A stretch of DNA of 64,000 nucleotides from Pseudaestuariivita rosea (lineage in GTDB: Bacteria > Pseudomonadota > Alphaproteobacteria > Rhodobacterales > Rhodobacteraceae), in contig NZ_JACNMP010000011.1 of the NCBI RefSeq assembly GCF_017592335.1, positions 50,997-114,996 of the forward strand, in the 5' to 3' direction. This document shows, piece by piece, positions 26,696 through 35,044 of this stretch (position 1 is its first letter; the number at the start of each line of letters is the position of its first letter). A model generated the notes under the pieces. The model searched no databases and had not been told where the DNA came from. It worked only from the letters and a program-made list of their open reading frames with translations. A program made the position numbers and the translations under genes.

Positions 26696-27558
26696 TCGAC
26701 ACCCTGCTGACGCCCTTCCAGTTCGCCTTTATGCAGAACGCCTTTCTGATCGCGGCCATCGTCGCCATCCCAACGGCGCTTCTGTCCTGTTTTCTGGTGC
26801 TGAAAGGCTGGGCGCTGATGGGCGACGCCGTCAGCCACGCCATTCTGCCGGGTGTGATCGTCGCCTATATCATCGGCATTCCCCTGATCCTGGGGGCCTT
26901 TGCCGCCGGTATGACCTGCGCGCTGGCCACGGGATATCTGTCCGCCAACAGCCGCGTGAAACAGGATACCGTCATGGGCGTTGTCTTTTCCGGCATGTTC
27001 GGGCTGGGCATCGTCCTTTATGTCTGGATCGACACGAACGCCCATCTGGATCACATCCTGTTCGGCAATATGCTCGGCGTCGAATGGCACGAACTGATCC
27101 AGGCCGCCGCCATCGCCGCCCTTGTGTCGCTAGCCATCGTCCTGAAATGGAGGGACCTTCTGCTGCACAGCTTCGACCCGGCCCAGGCTCAGTCCTCGGG
27201 CCTGCCGGTCGGGTTGCTGCACTACGGCCTGCTGGCAGCCCTGTCCCTGACCATCGTCGCTACCCTTGCGGCCACGGGCCTGATCCTGGCCATCGCCCTG
27301 ATCATCGCACCGGGGGCCATCGCGTTTCTTCTGGTGCGTCAGTTCAAAACCATGCTGTGGGTGTCCGTCCTGATCTGCCTGTTCGCGATGCTGTCGGGCG
27401 TCTACGCCAGTTTCTTCCTCGACAGCGCCCCGGCACCGACAATTGTGCTGATCCTAACCGTGCTTTTCATCGCCGCCTTCATCCGCCGCACTGCCCTGAC
27501 CCGCCGCGCCTCGCGCAAAAAGATCAGTCGGCATGAAACAGAGCAGGCCTTGCCATAG
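26692..27558 (+). CDS. sitD: Mn/Fe ABC transporter permease SitD
   Basis: Second ABC-3 permease, 288 aa, paralogous to SitC: FQFAFMQNAFLIAAIVA, GWALMGDAVSHAILPGVIVAYIIG and LIIAPGAIAFLL. The frame is open far upstream through sitC, but the ATG at 26692 overlaps the sitC stop (ATGA) and gives the family length. The C terminus is basic (RRTALTRRASRKK). It completes the operon. Confidence 0.9.
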   Translation: MIDTLLTPFQFAFMQNAFLIAAIVAIPTALLSCFLVLKGWALMGDAVSHAILPGVIVAYIIGIPLILGAFAAGMTCALATGYLSANSRVKQDTVMGVVFSGMFGLGIVLYVWIDTNAHLDHILFGNMLGVEWHELIQAAAIAALVSLAIVLKWRDLLLHSFDPAQAQSSGLPVGLLHYGLLAALSLTIVATLAATGLILAIALIIAPGAIAFLLVRQFKTMLWVSVLICLFAMLSGVYASFFLDSAPAPTIVLILTVLFIAAFIRRTALTRRASRKKISRHETEQALP

Positions 27559-27624
27559 CACTGTGATGACCGCAATTTTCGTGCTATCCAAATAGCGGAT
27601 CAAACGGGTGGGACGGCATCGGCG

Positions 27625-28395
27625 GTGGCGCAATATCTACGATATATGTGTGTTGGTCTTTTTGCGGTTTTCACAGGGGCTGGATCGATTCTGTTCGCGG
27701 ACTCCGCCCCGGTTCCACCCTGTATGGCGGGCGCCGTTGAACCGGCCTATGCTGATCCGGGGTCAACGCCGCGGATCGATTCTTGGACCGATATCAGTCT
27801 TAGTTTGGGTGGCGCCTGTCCTGAAATCCTGAACGGCCGTGCCTATCTTGTCGTGGCGCTGTCCAGCCGCTTTACACACACCGGAACCCTCAACGATCTG
27901 GCCGCGCGTGTGGGCCAGGTGTCCGATCTTGAAGGGCTAAAATACTGGTCTGTGACCGATGGGGCGTGGCGCACCCTGATTTCACAATCCCATGCTGTGC
28001 AAAGCCTCGGATCGCGCCAACCAAGATCCGATTTTTCGGCGCGTGAGGTCCTCAGCGGTCAACCACTATTTATGGTACAAAGGGATACGCGATCCACTGG
28101 GCCCAACCTCTATTCGCTTCAGGCCACCGCGCCGTCAGACCATCAACTGACAGTGTCTATCGTGAACCAAAGCAATATCCGGTTTCTGGTCGCGACGATG
28201 TTTGAACGTGAAAATCTGGTCTCGGCCCATTTCTTCACACGCCTTCGCGGGAATGAATGGGGCTATTACAGTCTGACAGTTGTCAAACAGAACGTTCGCC
28301 GCGGGCGCGAAGCATCTTATATCAACCGCGCTGTGTCCTACAAACGCTTCATAACCGGCCAGCAACCCGATGGAACGCCCCCTGTTGCGCGTTAA
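27625..28395 (+). CDS. secreted conserved hypothetical protein
   Basis: Protein of 256 aa, probably starting at GTG 27625. The N-terminal hydrophobic stretch (YMCVGLFAVFTGAGSILFADSAP) looks like a signal peptide. The mature part has a WSVTDGAWRTLISQSHAVQ motif and YSLQATAPSDHQLTVSIVNQS, and ends with a basic segment near VKQNVRRGREASYINRA. It may belong to a Roseobacter family (possibly DUF6675), which I could not confirm. It stands alone between sitABCD and the photosynthesis block. Confidence 0.6.
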   Translation: MAQYLRYMCVGLFAVFTGAGSILFADSAPVPPCMAGAVEPAYADPGSTPRIDSWTDISLSLGGACPEILNGRAYLVVALSSRFTHTGTLNDLAARVGQVSDLEGLKYWSVTDGAWRTLISQSHAVQSLGSRQPRSDFSAREVLSGQPLFMVQRDTRSTGPNLYSLQATAPSDHQLTVSIVNQSNIRFLVATMFERENLVSAHFFTRLRGNEWGYYSLTVVKQNVRRGREASYINRAVSYKRFITGQQPDGTPPVAR

Positions 28396-28403
28396 TCGCC
28401 CCC

Positions 28404-28431
28404 CGCAGTCCCGGACTTGATCCGGGACCTC
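28404..28431. repeat. REP-like element (CCCGGA family)
   Basis: A 28-bp copy of the same element as at 9663, with the perfect hairpin TCCCGGA-CTTGA-TCCGGGA. It lies between the ends of the convergent secreted-protein gene and crtC. Confidence 0.75.
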
Positions 28432-28469
28432 TTAGCCCACTGATCTTTCTACCCAAATCGCCTACGACG

Positions 28470-29402
28470 TTAAAACCGCCAGTTCGCCCGCCTTGGCACC
28501 CGCACTGCCAGCATTGGCTTCAGCCATGGGCTGCGAAAGCGGTTCAGGTCCAGCGCCTCGTGCACGCCGACGGTTTCCTCGCCCTCAAAGCGCGTTCGCA
28601 CCGCTGCGCGCGTATAAAACGGCGCGTCCAGCATGGGTTTGACCTGCCGCGGCTGATATCCCGGATCGGCCCGCGTTTCCCGCCGCACCTGCCACAGCGA
28701 CCGTTTGAACGTGGTCTTGTCAGGTGGGTTCAAAGTCTTGATATTTCCGGATTTATCGAACTTCAACCCAACGGCCAGTTCACTGCCGTCCCGCCGCGTC
28801 GCGTCATAAAAACAAAGCGCGCCGTCCCGCAGCGGATAGCGGCCCCAGGTCCAGTAACTGAAATCATCCTCCAGCGCGCGGGTGCCGAAATTGGCGTCGA
28901 AATAGCTATGCCCGGTCCACTGCCACCCCTTCGCCTCAAGATCCACCGTGATCCGCGCCGACGGCGCAAAAGGCCGCCAGACATGCGTGCCCTCGGGCGT
29001 CAAAAGCATCTCGGTCCCGGTCAGATAATCGGGCGTCACGGTGATTTGACCCCGCACGCGGCTGATCACAGGTGGCCCGGAAATCTCATCAATATCAATG
29101 ACTAAGCTGTCGCCCGTCCAATGCATCCAGCTTGGCCCGACCTGCAATGTATCATCCGTGACCCGCAGCGCGCTTGCGCCGCGATCCGTCATCGTGAACC
29201 GCCCGCCCTTGCCATAGGTCGCCACATTGATACAGCAGTGATTGGCCGGATTCTTGCGCCCCGACCAACGATACCAGGGCGAAAAGACCGACCCTATAAA
29301 GCCGATGACCGAGACGGCTTTTTCCCCGCAATCGCTGATCCCGTCGATATACCACCAGGCATAGCCATCGGGCGGGACGTCGATGTTAAAGCACGGTCGC
29401 TC
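28470..29402 (-). CDS. crtC: acyclic carotenoid 1,2-hydratase
   Basis: Adds water across the terminal double bond of acyclic carotenoids in spheroidene-type synthesis. Visible motifs are DVPPDGYAWWYIDGISDCGEK, SVFSPWYRWSGRKNPANHC, GPSWMHWTGDSLVIDIDE and HSYFDANFGTRALEDDFSYW. The 5' end overlaps crtD by about 110 bp. No ATG, GTG or TTG occurs in this frame within about 50 codons upstream of DVPPDG. An ATG at 29404-29402 is one base out of frame (ATGAGCGACCG then TGCTTT). The start is therefore unresolved and the coordinate is the nearest plausible codon. Confidence 0.85.
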   Translation of the reverse strand, partial: ERPCFNIDVPPDGYAWWYIDGISDCGEKAVSVIGFIGSVFSPWYRWSGRKNPANHCCINVATYGKGGRFTMTDRGASALRVTDDTLQVGPSWMHWTGDSLVIDIDEISGPPVISRVRGQITVTPDYLTGTEMLLTPEGTHVWRPFAPSARITVDLEAKGWQWTGHSYFDANFGTRALEDDFSYWTWGRYPLRDGALCFYDATRRDGSELAVGLKFDKSGNIKTLNPPDKTTFKRSLWQVRRETRADPGYQPRQVKPMLDAPFYTRAAVRTRFEGEETVGVHEALDLNRFRSPWLKPMLAVRVPRRANWRF

Positions 29403-30871
29403 ATGATCGCCTCGGCCGCGTGCCGGGCGGAGAGGGTGGCCATCGGAATGCCCGCCCCCGGATGCGCCCCGCCCCCCGCCAGATAAAGCCCCGGCAGTTT
29501 CGTCCGCGCCGTCGGTCGTGCGAACGCTGCGATCATCCCATGCGGGCTGCGCCCGTAAAGGGAACCGGCCGACGCTGGAAACAGGTCGTTGAACCCCGCC
29601 GGTGTTGTCAGATGTTGCACCTGCGGCGCCAGATCGAAGGTCAGTCCGAAGCGGGCGAGTGTCCCGAACACCAGTGTCTGACATTGTTCGAACTCCTCTG
29701 TGTGGGTCTCGGTCGGTGGTCCGTTCATGATGATCTCGAACCGGTTGTCGTCTTGCGCGCAGATGTAAAGGGTTGGGTCATCCGGCATAAGACCTTCTTT
29801 TAAAGCGTTAAATTCGGCTGCGGGGTCTGCGCCGAAAAAGACGTTGTGGTGTGTAAGTATCTGCTCTGAGGGCAGCGACCGGCCAGCGGGTGAGTTTTCT
29901 TTGGAAAAGCGTGCCTTAGCCGCAAAAGTCCAGACATAGGCCGACAGGCTGCGCGGCTCAGTCGCCTGGCGGGCAACGGCGTTCGCAGCCGATTGCCCAA
30001 GCAACCCTTGATAAAGTGCGCGGGGATCGCCGTTAAAGACGATATGGTCAGCCGCAAAGCGTTCATCGCGGGTATGCACCGCGCAAACCCGGCCATCCTG
30101 AACCTCAATCCTGTCAACATCGCAGCCATAGTGAAACTGCGCACCTTTGGCCTTGGCCAGCGTCTCAACGGCGACAGCCAGCTTGTGCATTCCGCCCTGA
30201 ACGCGCCAGACACCGCTGGCCTCGGCATGCCAGATCAACCCCAGAATGGCCGGGCTTTGATAGGGCGAGCCGCCGACATAGGTGGCATACCGCCCGAACA
30301 ATTGCGCCAGCCGCGGGTCGCTGAACTGCCGCTGCAAACTGGCGGCCAACGTCGACAACGGCGCCATGGCAGGGATCAGCGACGGGTTCGTCAGAACGTG
30401 CCGGATCAGCGCAGGCAGACCAGGACGCGCGGCCTGCATCATAGGCGCATCAAACCCGCGAAACAGCCGTGCCATGCGATCCGAAAAGGCGCGGAATTCA
30501 CGTTCGGCCTGCGCCCCCGCAAAGTCGCGGACCGCACTGGCCGATGCCTCGGGGTCCGCATGTAAATCCAGCGTCGACCCATCCTGCCACCAGTGCCGCG
30601 CCAAAACGGCCTCAGCCACCAGCGTCACATGATCCGACAATGTCTCACCCACATCATCGAACAATTGATCAAACACATGCCGCATCGTCATCACGGTCGG
30701 GCCCGCGTCAACAGGGCCTGCGGGCGATGGGACCGTCCGCATTTTGCCGCCCGGCGTTGCGTGACGCTCCAGCACGGTGACGTCCAGCCCCGCATGCGCC
30801 AGGCGCAAGGCTGTCGTCAATCCACCGATCCCCGCACCGATGATGACTGCTTTTTGGGCTGCGTTACTCAT
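29294..30871 (-). CDS. crtD: 1-hydroxycarotenoid 3,4-desaturase
   Basis: FAD-dependent desaturase, 525 aa from ATG 30871 (GGACAGTGGAA upstream). The dinucleotide fold is AVIIGAGIGGLTTALRLAHAG, then VDAGPTVMTM, YATYVGGSPYQSPA, HHNVFFGADPAAEFN and the C-terminal GGGAHPGAGIPMATLS. The tail beyond about residue 490 (TSTSRPMAMPGG) overlaps crtC in another frame. Residues near ENSPAGRSLPSEQ, just before HHNVFF, are encoded by a fragment of the dispersed repeat seen at 5631. It acts after CrtC in carotenoid synthesis. Confidence 0.92.
   Translation of the reverse strand: MSNAAQKAVIIGAGIGGLTTALRLAHAGLDVTVLERHATPGGKMRTVPSPAGPVDAGPTVMTMRHVFDQLFDDVGETLSDHVTLVAEAVLARHWWQDGSTLDLHADPEASASAVRDFAGAQAEREFRAFSDRMARLFRGFDAPMMQAARPGLPALIRHVLTNPSLIPAMAPLSTLAASLQRQFSDPRLAQLFGRYATYVGGSPYQSPAILGLIWHAEASGVWRVQGGMHKLAVAVETLAKAKGAQFHYGCDVDRIEVQDGRVCAVHTRDERFAADHIVFNGDPRALYQGLLGQSAANAVARQATEPRSLSAYVWTFAAKARFSKENSPAGRSLPSEQILTHHNVFFGADPAAEFNALKEGLMPDDPTLYICAQDDNRFEIIMNGPPTETHTEEFEQCQTLVFGTLARFGLTFDLAPQVQHLTTPAGFNDLFPASAGSLYGRSPHGMIAAFARPTARTKLPGLYLAGGGAHPGAGIPMATLSARHAAEAIMSDRALTSTSRPMAMPGGISTGSAIAGKKPSRSSAL
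29868..29894. repeat. dispersed-repeat fragment inside crtD
   Basis: GAGGGCAGCGACCGGCC is identical over 17 bp to 5631-5647, and the next 10 bp match at 7 positions. It is read in frame on the minus strand as part of CrtD. Confidence 0.5.
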
Positions 30872-30918
30872 TTCCACTGTCCTTGGGTCAACCAATTGTT
30901 GACTCACTTCCTGCGATG

Positions 30919-30936
30919 TGTCCAGTATAGTTGACA
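30919..30936. promoter_or_regulatory. PpsR/CrtJ box 1 (crtD-crtE)
   Basis: TGT-CCAGTATAGTTG-ACA, a perfect match to TGT-N12-ACA, between the divergent crtD and crtE genes. PpsR represses photosynthesis genes under oxygen and light in related bacteria. Confidence 0.75.
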
Positions 30937-30941
30937 TATAG

Positions 30942-30959
30942 TGTCCAATTAATATGACG
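30942..30959. promoter_or_regulatory. PpsR/CrtJ box 2 (crtD-crtE), one mismatch
   Basis: TGT-CCAATTAATATG-ACG, one base off TGT-N12-ACA, 5 bp after box 1 (23 bp centre to centre, about two helical turns). Tandem sites fit cooperative PpsR binding. Confidence 0.6.
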
Positions 30960-30982
30960 CTTCACTCATGAAGGAGAGTGAA

Positions 30983-31852
30983 ATGCCACTTTCAGCGCGT
31001 ATTGAGGCCGCAGTCACGGCGGCCATTGCATCGGCCCAAGGGGCCAGGGCGCCGCAAAAGCTGGCCCATGCGTTGAATTACGCGGTCACGCCGGGCGGTG
31101 CGCGGATCAGGCCGACGATCCTGATGTCGGTCGCGCTGGCCTGTGGCGATGACCGCCCCGCGCTGACCGATGCCGCCGCCGCTGCGCTGGAATTGATCCA
31201 TTGCGCCAGTCTGGTGCACGACGATATGCCCTGCTTTGACGATGCCGATATGCGTCGTGGCAAACCTTCGGTACATCGTGCCTATGGCGAACCGTTGGCG
31301 CTGCTGACCGGCGACAGCCTAATTATTCTGGCTTTTGAGGTTCTGGCCAAAACAGCGCTGACTGATCCGACCCGTGCACCGCATCTGTTGCTGACGCTGG
31401 CGCGGCGCACCGGCATGCCGGGCGGCATCTGCGCCGGGCAGGGCTGGGAAAGTGAAACGCAGATCGACCTGTCGGCCTACCATCAGGCCAAGACCGGCGC
31501 GTTGTTCATCGCTGCCACCCAGATGGGTGCCATCGCCGCGGGTCAGGACCCCGAACCCTGGGAAGAACTGGGCGCCCGCATTGGCGAGGCCTTTCAGGTG
31601 GCCGACGATCTGCGCGACGCGCTTTATGATGAAGAAACCCTTGGCAAGCCCGCCGGACAGGATGAATTGCTGGGCCGACCCAACGCTGTGGCTCAATTGG
31701 GTGTCCAGGGGGCCACAAAACGATTGAAAGATATCCTTGGCGGGGCCATCGCCTCGATTCCGTCTTGCCCTGGGGAAGCTGCCCTTGCAAATATGGTGCG
31801 CGCGCAGGCAGAACGTTTGACGCCGGTCGCGCCAACACGGCAAAACAGCTAG
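30983..31852 (+). CDS. crtE: geranylgeranyl diphosphate synthase
   Basis: Polyprenyl synthase of 289 aa that makes GGPP for carotenoids and for the phytyl tail of bacteriochlorophyll. The first aspartate-rich motif is HDDMPCFDDADMRRG; the second is FQVADDLRDALYD. LNYAVTPGGARIRP precedes them. ATG 30983 is preferred because AAGGAGAG lies 4 bp upstream; an ATG at 30968 would put that site inside the gene. It is divergent from crtD over the PpsR boxes and is followed by crtF after 14 bp. Confidence 0.93.
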   Translation: MPLSARIEAAVTAAIASAQGARAPQKLAHALNYAVTPGGARIRPTILMSVALACGDDRPALTDAAAAALELIHCASLVHDDMPCFDDADMRRGKPSVHRAYGEPLALLTGDSLIILAFEVLAKTALTDPTRAPHLLLTLARRTGMPGGICAGQGWESETQIDLSAYHQAKTGALFIAATQMGAIAAGQDPEPWEELGARIGEAFQVADDLRDALYDEETLGKPAGQDELLGRPNAVAQLGVQGATKRLKDILGGAIASIPSCPGEAALANMVRAQAERLTPVAPTRQNS

Positions 31853-31866
31853 GGTTAGTAACGAGT

Positions 31867-32985
31867 ATGAACGAAGTGGCACCACGACGCGTGAAGGTCA
31901 GTGGTTTGCGAAACCGTCTTGCGGCATCCCGCAGGTTTCAACGATGGGCATCGAAATTTCCGCTAACGCGTCGCAAAACACGGACCGAAGGCGAACAGAT
32001 TTTCGATATAGTGTCAGGTTTTGTTTACAGTCAGGTCCTGTTGGCCTTGGTCGAACTGGATATTCTGGCCGATGTTGCCGCACGGCCCATGACCCCCGAA
32101 GCCTTGGGCGATAAGCATGACATCGACCCCAAGCGGATGAAGATTCTGTTGCATGCGGGTGTGTCTGTCGGGCTGCTGAAGCTGAAGAAAAAGGGCTATG
32201 GCCTTAGCCAACGTGGCGCGGCGCTTTTGGGTGTGCCGGGGCTTGAGGCCCTGATCCGCCACCACAGTTATTTCTATCGAGATCTGCAGGACCCGGTGGC
32301 GCTGTTGCGTGGCAAGGTTGAAACCGAACTGTCTGAATTCTGGCCCTATGTCTTTGAGGGACCCGATGCCCTTCCGGAAGGAACGGCCGAGACCTATACC
32401 AATCTGATGGCCGACAGTCAGGCCCTGATTGCCGAAGATACGCTGCGGTTCGTATCCCTGAAAAACGTCAAGCGTCTGATGGATATCGGCGGCGGGTCGG
32501 GTGCCTTTCTGGCGGCGGTCGGTCGGGCCTATCCCTCTCTAAACATGGTCTTATTCGACCTGCCCGCCGTGACCGCCCACGCGCGCGATCACCTTGAGCC
32601 TGCAGGGCTTTGGGGCCGGACCGAGGTGATCCCCGGCAGTTTCCGGCAGAACGATCTGCCCGAAGGGGCCGACGCGATCAGTCTTGTGCGCGTGCTTTAT
32701 GACCACGAAGACAGCACGGTTCAAAGCCTGCTGGCGGATGTCTATGCCGTACTGCCACCGGGTGGGCGGTTGATCATTTCCGAACCCATGTCTGGGGGTG
32801 ACACGCCGCTGCGGTCCACGGATGCCTACTTTGCCTTGTACTGCATGGCGATGCAGACCGGCCAGGTCCGCTCATCAGATCGTATTGCTGAATTTTGCGA
32901 AAAGGCGGGCTTTGTGAATATCCGCAAACCCAAGCCCTTCCGCCCCTATGTGACCCGCGTTGTGACCGCTGTAAAGCCGATCTGA
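31867..32985 (+). CDS. crtF: hydroxyneurosporene O-methyltransferase
   Basis: SAM-dependent methyltransferase of 372 aa that methylates the 1-hydroxyl group of demethylspheroidene. A dimerisation/winged-helix region lies at about residues 40-110. The SAM-binding motif is LMDIGGGSGAFLAAVGRAYP (about residue 200), followed by MVLFDLPAV and ISLVRVLYDHEDS. ATG 31867 is chosen over the longer frame that reaches back into crtE. It ends the crtEF unit just before the bchC promoter. Confidence 0.9.
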   Translation: MNEVAPRRVKVSGLRNRLAASRRFQRWASKFPLTRRKTRTEGEQIFDIVSGFVYSQVLLALVELDILADVAARPMTPEALGDKHDIDPKRMKILLHAGVSVGLLKLKKKGYGLSQRGAALLGVPGLEALIRHHSYFYRDLQDPVALLRGKVETELSEFWPYVFEGPDALPEGTAETYTNLMADSQALIAEDTLRFVSLKNVKRLMDIGGGSGAFLAAVGRAYPSLNMVLFDLPAVTAHARDHLEPAGLWGRTEVIPGSFRQNDLPEGADAISLVRVLYDHEDSTVQSLLADVYAVLPPGGRLIISEPMSGGDTPLRSTDAYFALYCMAMQTGQVRSSDRIAEFCEKAGFVNIRKPKPFRPYVTRVVTAVKPI

Positions 32986-32993
32986 CATATTTC

Positions 32994-33011
32994 TGTCTAA
33001 ATTAGTTGACA
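32994..33011. promoter_or_regulatory. PpsR/CrtJ box 1 (bchC)
   Basis: TGT-CTAAATTAGTTG-ACA, a perfect TGT-N12-ACA site 94 bp before the bchC start. Confidence 0.8.
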
Positions 33012-33019
33012 CAAGAAAG

Positions 33020-33037
33020 TGTCAAGTTAAACTGACA
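33020..33037. promoter_or_regulatory. PpsR/CrtJ box 2 (bchC)
   Basis: TGT-CAAGTTAAACTG-ACA, a second perfect site, 8 bp after the first. The pair should control the long bchCXYZ-puf transcript. Confidence 0.8.
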
Positions 33038-33104
33038 CCCATGAGTGGAGAAACGCCCTGAGTCTTTCCTGACCCCAGGGCAACCGCAAAAGGGGGTGAT
33101 GACG

Positions 33105-34046
33105 ATGGAAACTTCCGCCGTCATACTGAATGGACCGAAAAAGCTTGGGGTCGATCGGCTGACGCTGACAGATCCCGGTCCGACCGACCTGATTGTTGAA
33201 ATCAGCCATTCGGGCATATCCACCGGTACCGAAAAACTGTTCTGGTCGGGCCAGATGCCGCCATTTCCCGGCATGGGCTATCCCCTTGTTCCAGGGTATG
33301 AGGCCGCCGGCGAAGTGATCGCGGCCGGTTCTGACACGCATTTCAAACCCGGCGATCATGTGTTTGTACCCGGTGCCAACTGCTATGACGGTGCCTTTGG
33401 CCTGTTTGGCGGCGCGGCGCATCGGGTGGTCACCGCAGCAGATCGTGTGACCCGCATTGATCGCGGTCTTAGGGCCGAAGGTGCGCTGCTGGCCCTGGCC
33501 GCCACCGCACGCCATGCGATGGCCGGTCTGGATAAGGCGATGCCTGATCTGATTGTGGGTCACGGTGTTCTGGGTCGTATGCTGGCCCGCCTGACCATCG
33601 CCGCAGGCGCGCCTGCACCCACGGTCTGGGAAATCGACCCAGCCCGGCGCGAAGGTGAATTCGATTATCCCGTCATTGATCCCGCTGACGACGACACCCG
33701 CGATTATCGCGCGATTTATGATGCCAGCGGAAACGGTGCGCTGCTGAACACCCTGATCGGCCATATCCGCAAAGGCGGCGAAATCGTTCTGGCGGGGTTC
33801 TATGACGCGCCGCTCAGCTTCGCCTTTCCGCCCGCTTTCATGAAAGAGGCCCGCTTTCGCATTGCAGCCGAATGGACGCACGACGACCTGTCCGCGACCC
33901 GCGCCCTGGTTGAAAGCGGCGCGCTTAGCCTGTCGGGGCTGATCACTCACGAACGCCCCGCGTCAGACGCAGCGGCGGCCTATGAGGTGGCCTTTACCGA
34001 CCCCGCCTGCCTGAAAATGATCCTGGATTGGAAAGGTCACGCATGA
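33105..34046 (+). CDS. bchC: bacteriochlorophyllide a dehydrogenase (3-hydroxyethyl)
   Basis: Oxidises the 3-hydroxyethyl group of bacteriochlorophyllide a to acetyl. It is 313 aa, the usual BchC length, and related to medium-chain dehydrogenases: [25 protein letters not shown] and [12 protein letters not shown] (NAD-binding region). ATG 33105 is 8 bp after AGGGGG; an ATG at 33099 is too close. It is the first gene of the bchCXYZ-puf operon, and its stop overlaps bchX (ATGA). Confidence 0.93.
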   Translation: METSAVILNGPKKLGVDRLTLTDPGPTDLIVEISHSGISTGTEKLFWSGQMPPFPGMGYPLVPGYEAAGEVIAAGSDTHFKPGDHVFVPGANCYDGAFGLFGGAAHRVVTAADRVTRIDRGLRAEGALLALAATARHAMAGLDKAMPDLIVGHGVLGRMLARLTIAAGAPAPTVWEIDPARREGEFDYPVIDPADDDTRDYRAIYDASGNGALLNTLIGHIRKGGEIVLAGFYDAPLSFAFPPAFMKEARFRIAAEWTHDDLSATRALVESGALSLSGLITHERPASDAAAAYEVAFTDPACLKMILDWKGHA

Positions 34047-35044
34047 CGTTAGATATCCCAAATCTGAAAGACTTCGACCAGCGCCTGCGCGATGAGGCGG
34101 GCGAGGATCTGGCCGATCTGATCGTGGATGAGCCCACCAAGAAAACCCAGATCATCGCGATCTATGGCAAGGGCGGTATCGGCAAAAGTTTCACGCTGGC
34201 GAACCTGTCGCACATGATGGCTGAACAGGGCAAGCGCGTCCTGCTGATCGGCTGCGATCCCAAATCTGATACAACCAGTCTGCTGTTCGGCGGCAAGGCG
34301 TGCCCGACGATTATTGAGACCTCGACCAAGAAGAAACTGGCGGGCGAAGAGGTCAAGATCGGCGATGTCTGCTTCAAACGCGGCGGTGTCTTCGCGATGG
34401 AGCTTGGCGGCCCAGAAGTCGGCCGTGGCTGCGGTGGGCGCGGGATCATCCATGGTTTTGAACTGCTGGAAAAGCTGGGCTTTCACGACTGGGATTTTGA
34501 TTATGTCCTACTGGATTTTCTGGGCGACGTGGTGTGTGGCGGCTTCGGCCTGCCCATCGCGCGCGACATGGCGCAGAAGGTGATCCTGGTCGGATCGAAC
34601 GATCTGCAAAGCCTTTATGTCGCCAACAACGTTTGCAGCGCGGTCGAGTACTTCCGCAAACTGGGCGGCAATGTCGGCGTCGCAGGCTTGGTGATCAACA
34701 AAGACGATGGCACGGGCGAGGCACAGGCCTTTGCCAAGGCGGTGGACATTCCCGTTCTGGCCAGCATCCCGCAGGACGATGATCTGCGCAAGAAATCCGC
34801 GAATTATCAGATTGTCGGCACCTCGGAAAGCCATTGGGGCAGCTTGTTTGCCGAATTGGGCCTGAACGTTGCCGAAGCCCCACCAGTGCGTCCGGCGCCC
34901 CTGTCACAGGATGGTTTGCTGGACCTTTTTGATGGCTCAGACACCGGCGCGGGCGTGGTTTTGGAACCGGCAACCGATGCCGATATGCGCGGCAAGAACG
35001 CCAAACCTGTCAAATCTTTGGAAGTGGTCTACGACGATGTTTGA
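34043..35044 (+). CDS. bchX: chlorophyllide a reductase iron protein BchX
   Basis: ATP-dependent reductant of chlorophyllide a reductase (COR), NifH-like, 333 aa. The P-loop is [15 protein letters not shown] and [12 protein letters not shown] follows. The 4Fe-4S ligand cysteines are in [12 protein letters not shown] and [12 protein letters not shown]. As a dimer it docks on BchYZ and delivers electrons with ATP hydrolysis. The ATGA overlap with bchC fixes the start. Its last 8 bp overlap the start of a small ORF. Confidence 0.95.
   Translation: MTLDIPNLKDFDQRLRDEAGEDLADLIVDEPTKKTQIIAIYGKGGIGKSFTLANLSHMMAEQGKRVLLIGCDPKSDTTSLLFGGKACPTIIETSTKKKLAGEEVKIGDVCFKRGGVFAMELGGPEVGRGCGGRGIIHGFELLEKLGFHDWDFDYVLLDFLGDVVCGGFGLPIARDMAQKVILVGSNDLQSLYVANNVCSAVEYFRKLGGNVGVAGLVINKDDGTGEAQAFAKAVDIPVLASIPQDDDLRKKSANYQIVGTSESHWGSLFAELGLNVAEAPPVRPAPLSQDGLLDLFDGSDTGAGVVLEPATDADMRGKNAKPVKSLEVVYDDV

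Noticed and set aside
29405..29684. N-terminal 90 residues of the open frame that contains crtC
   Set aside because: Low-complexity Gly/Arg/Ser shadow of crtD with no CrtC homology; not accepted as the true CrtC start.
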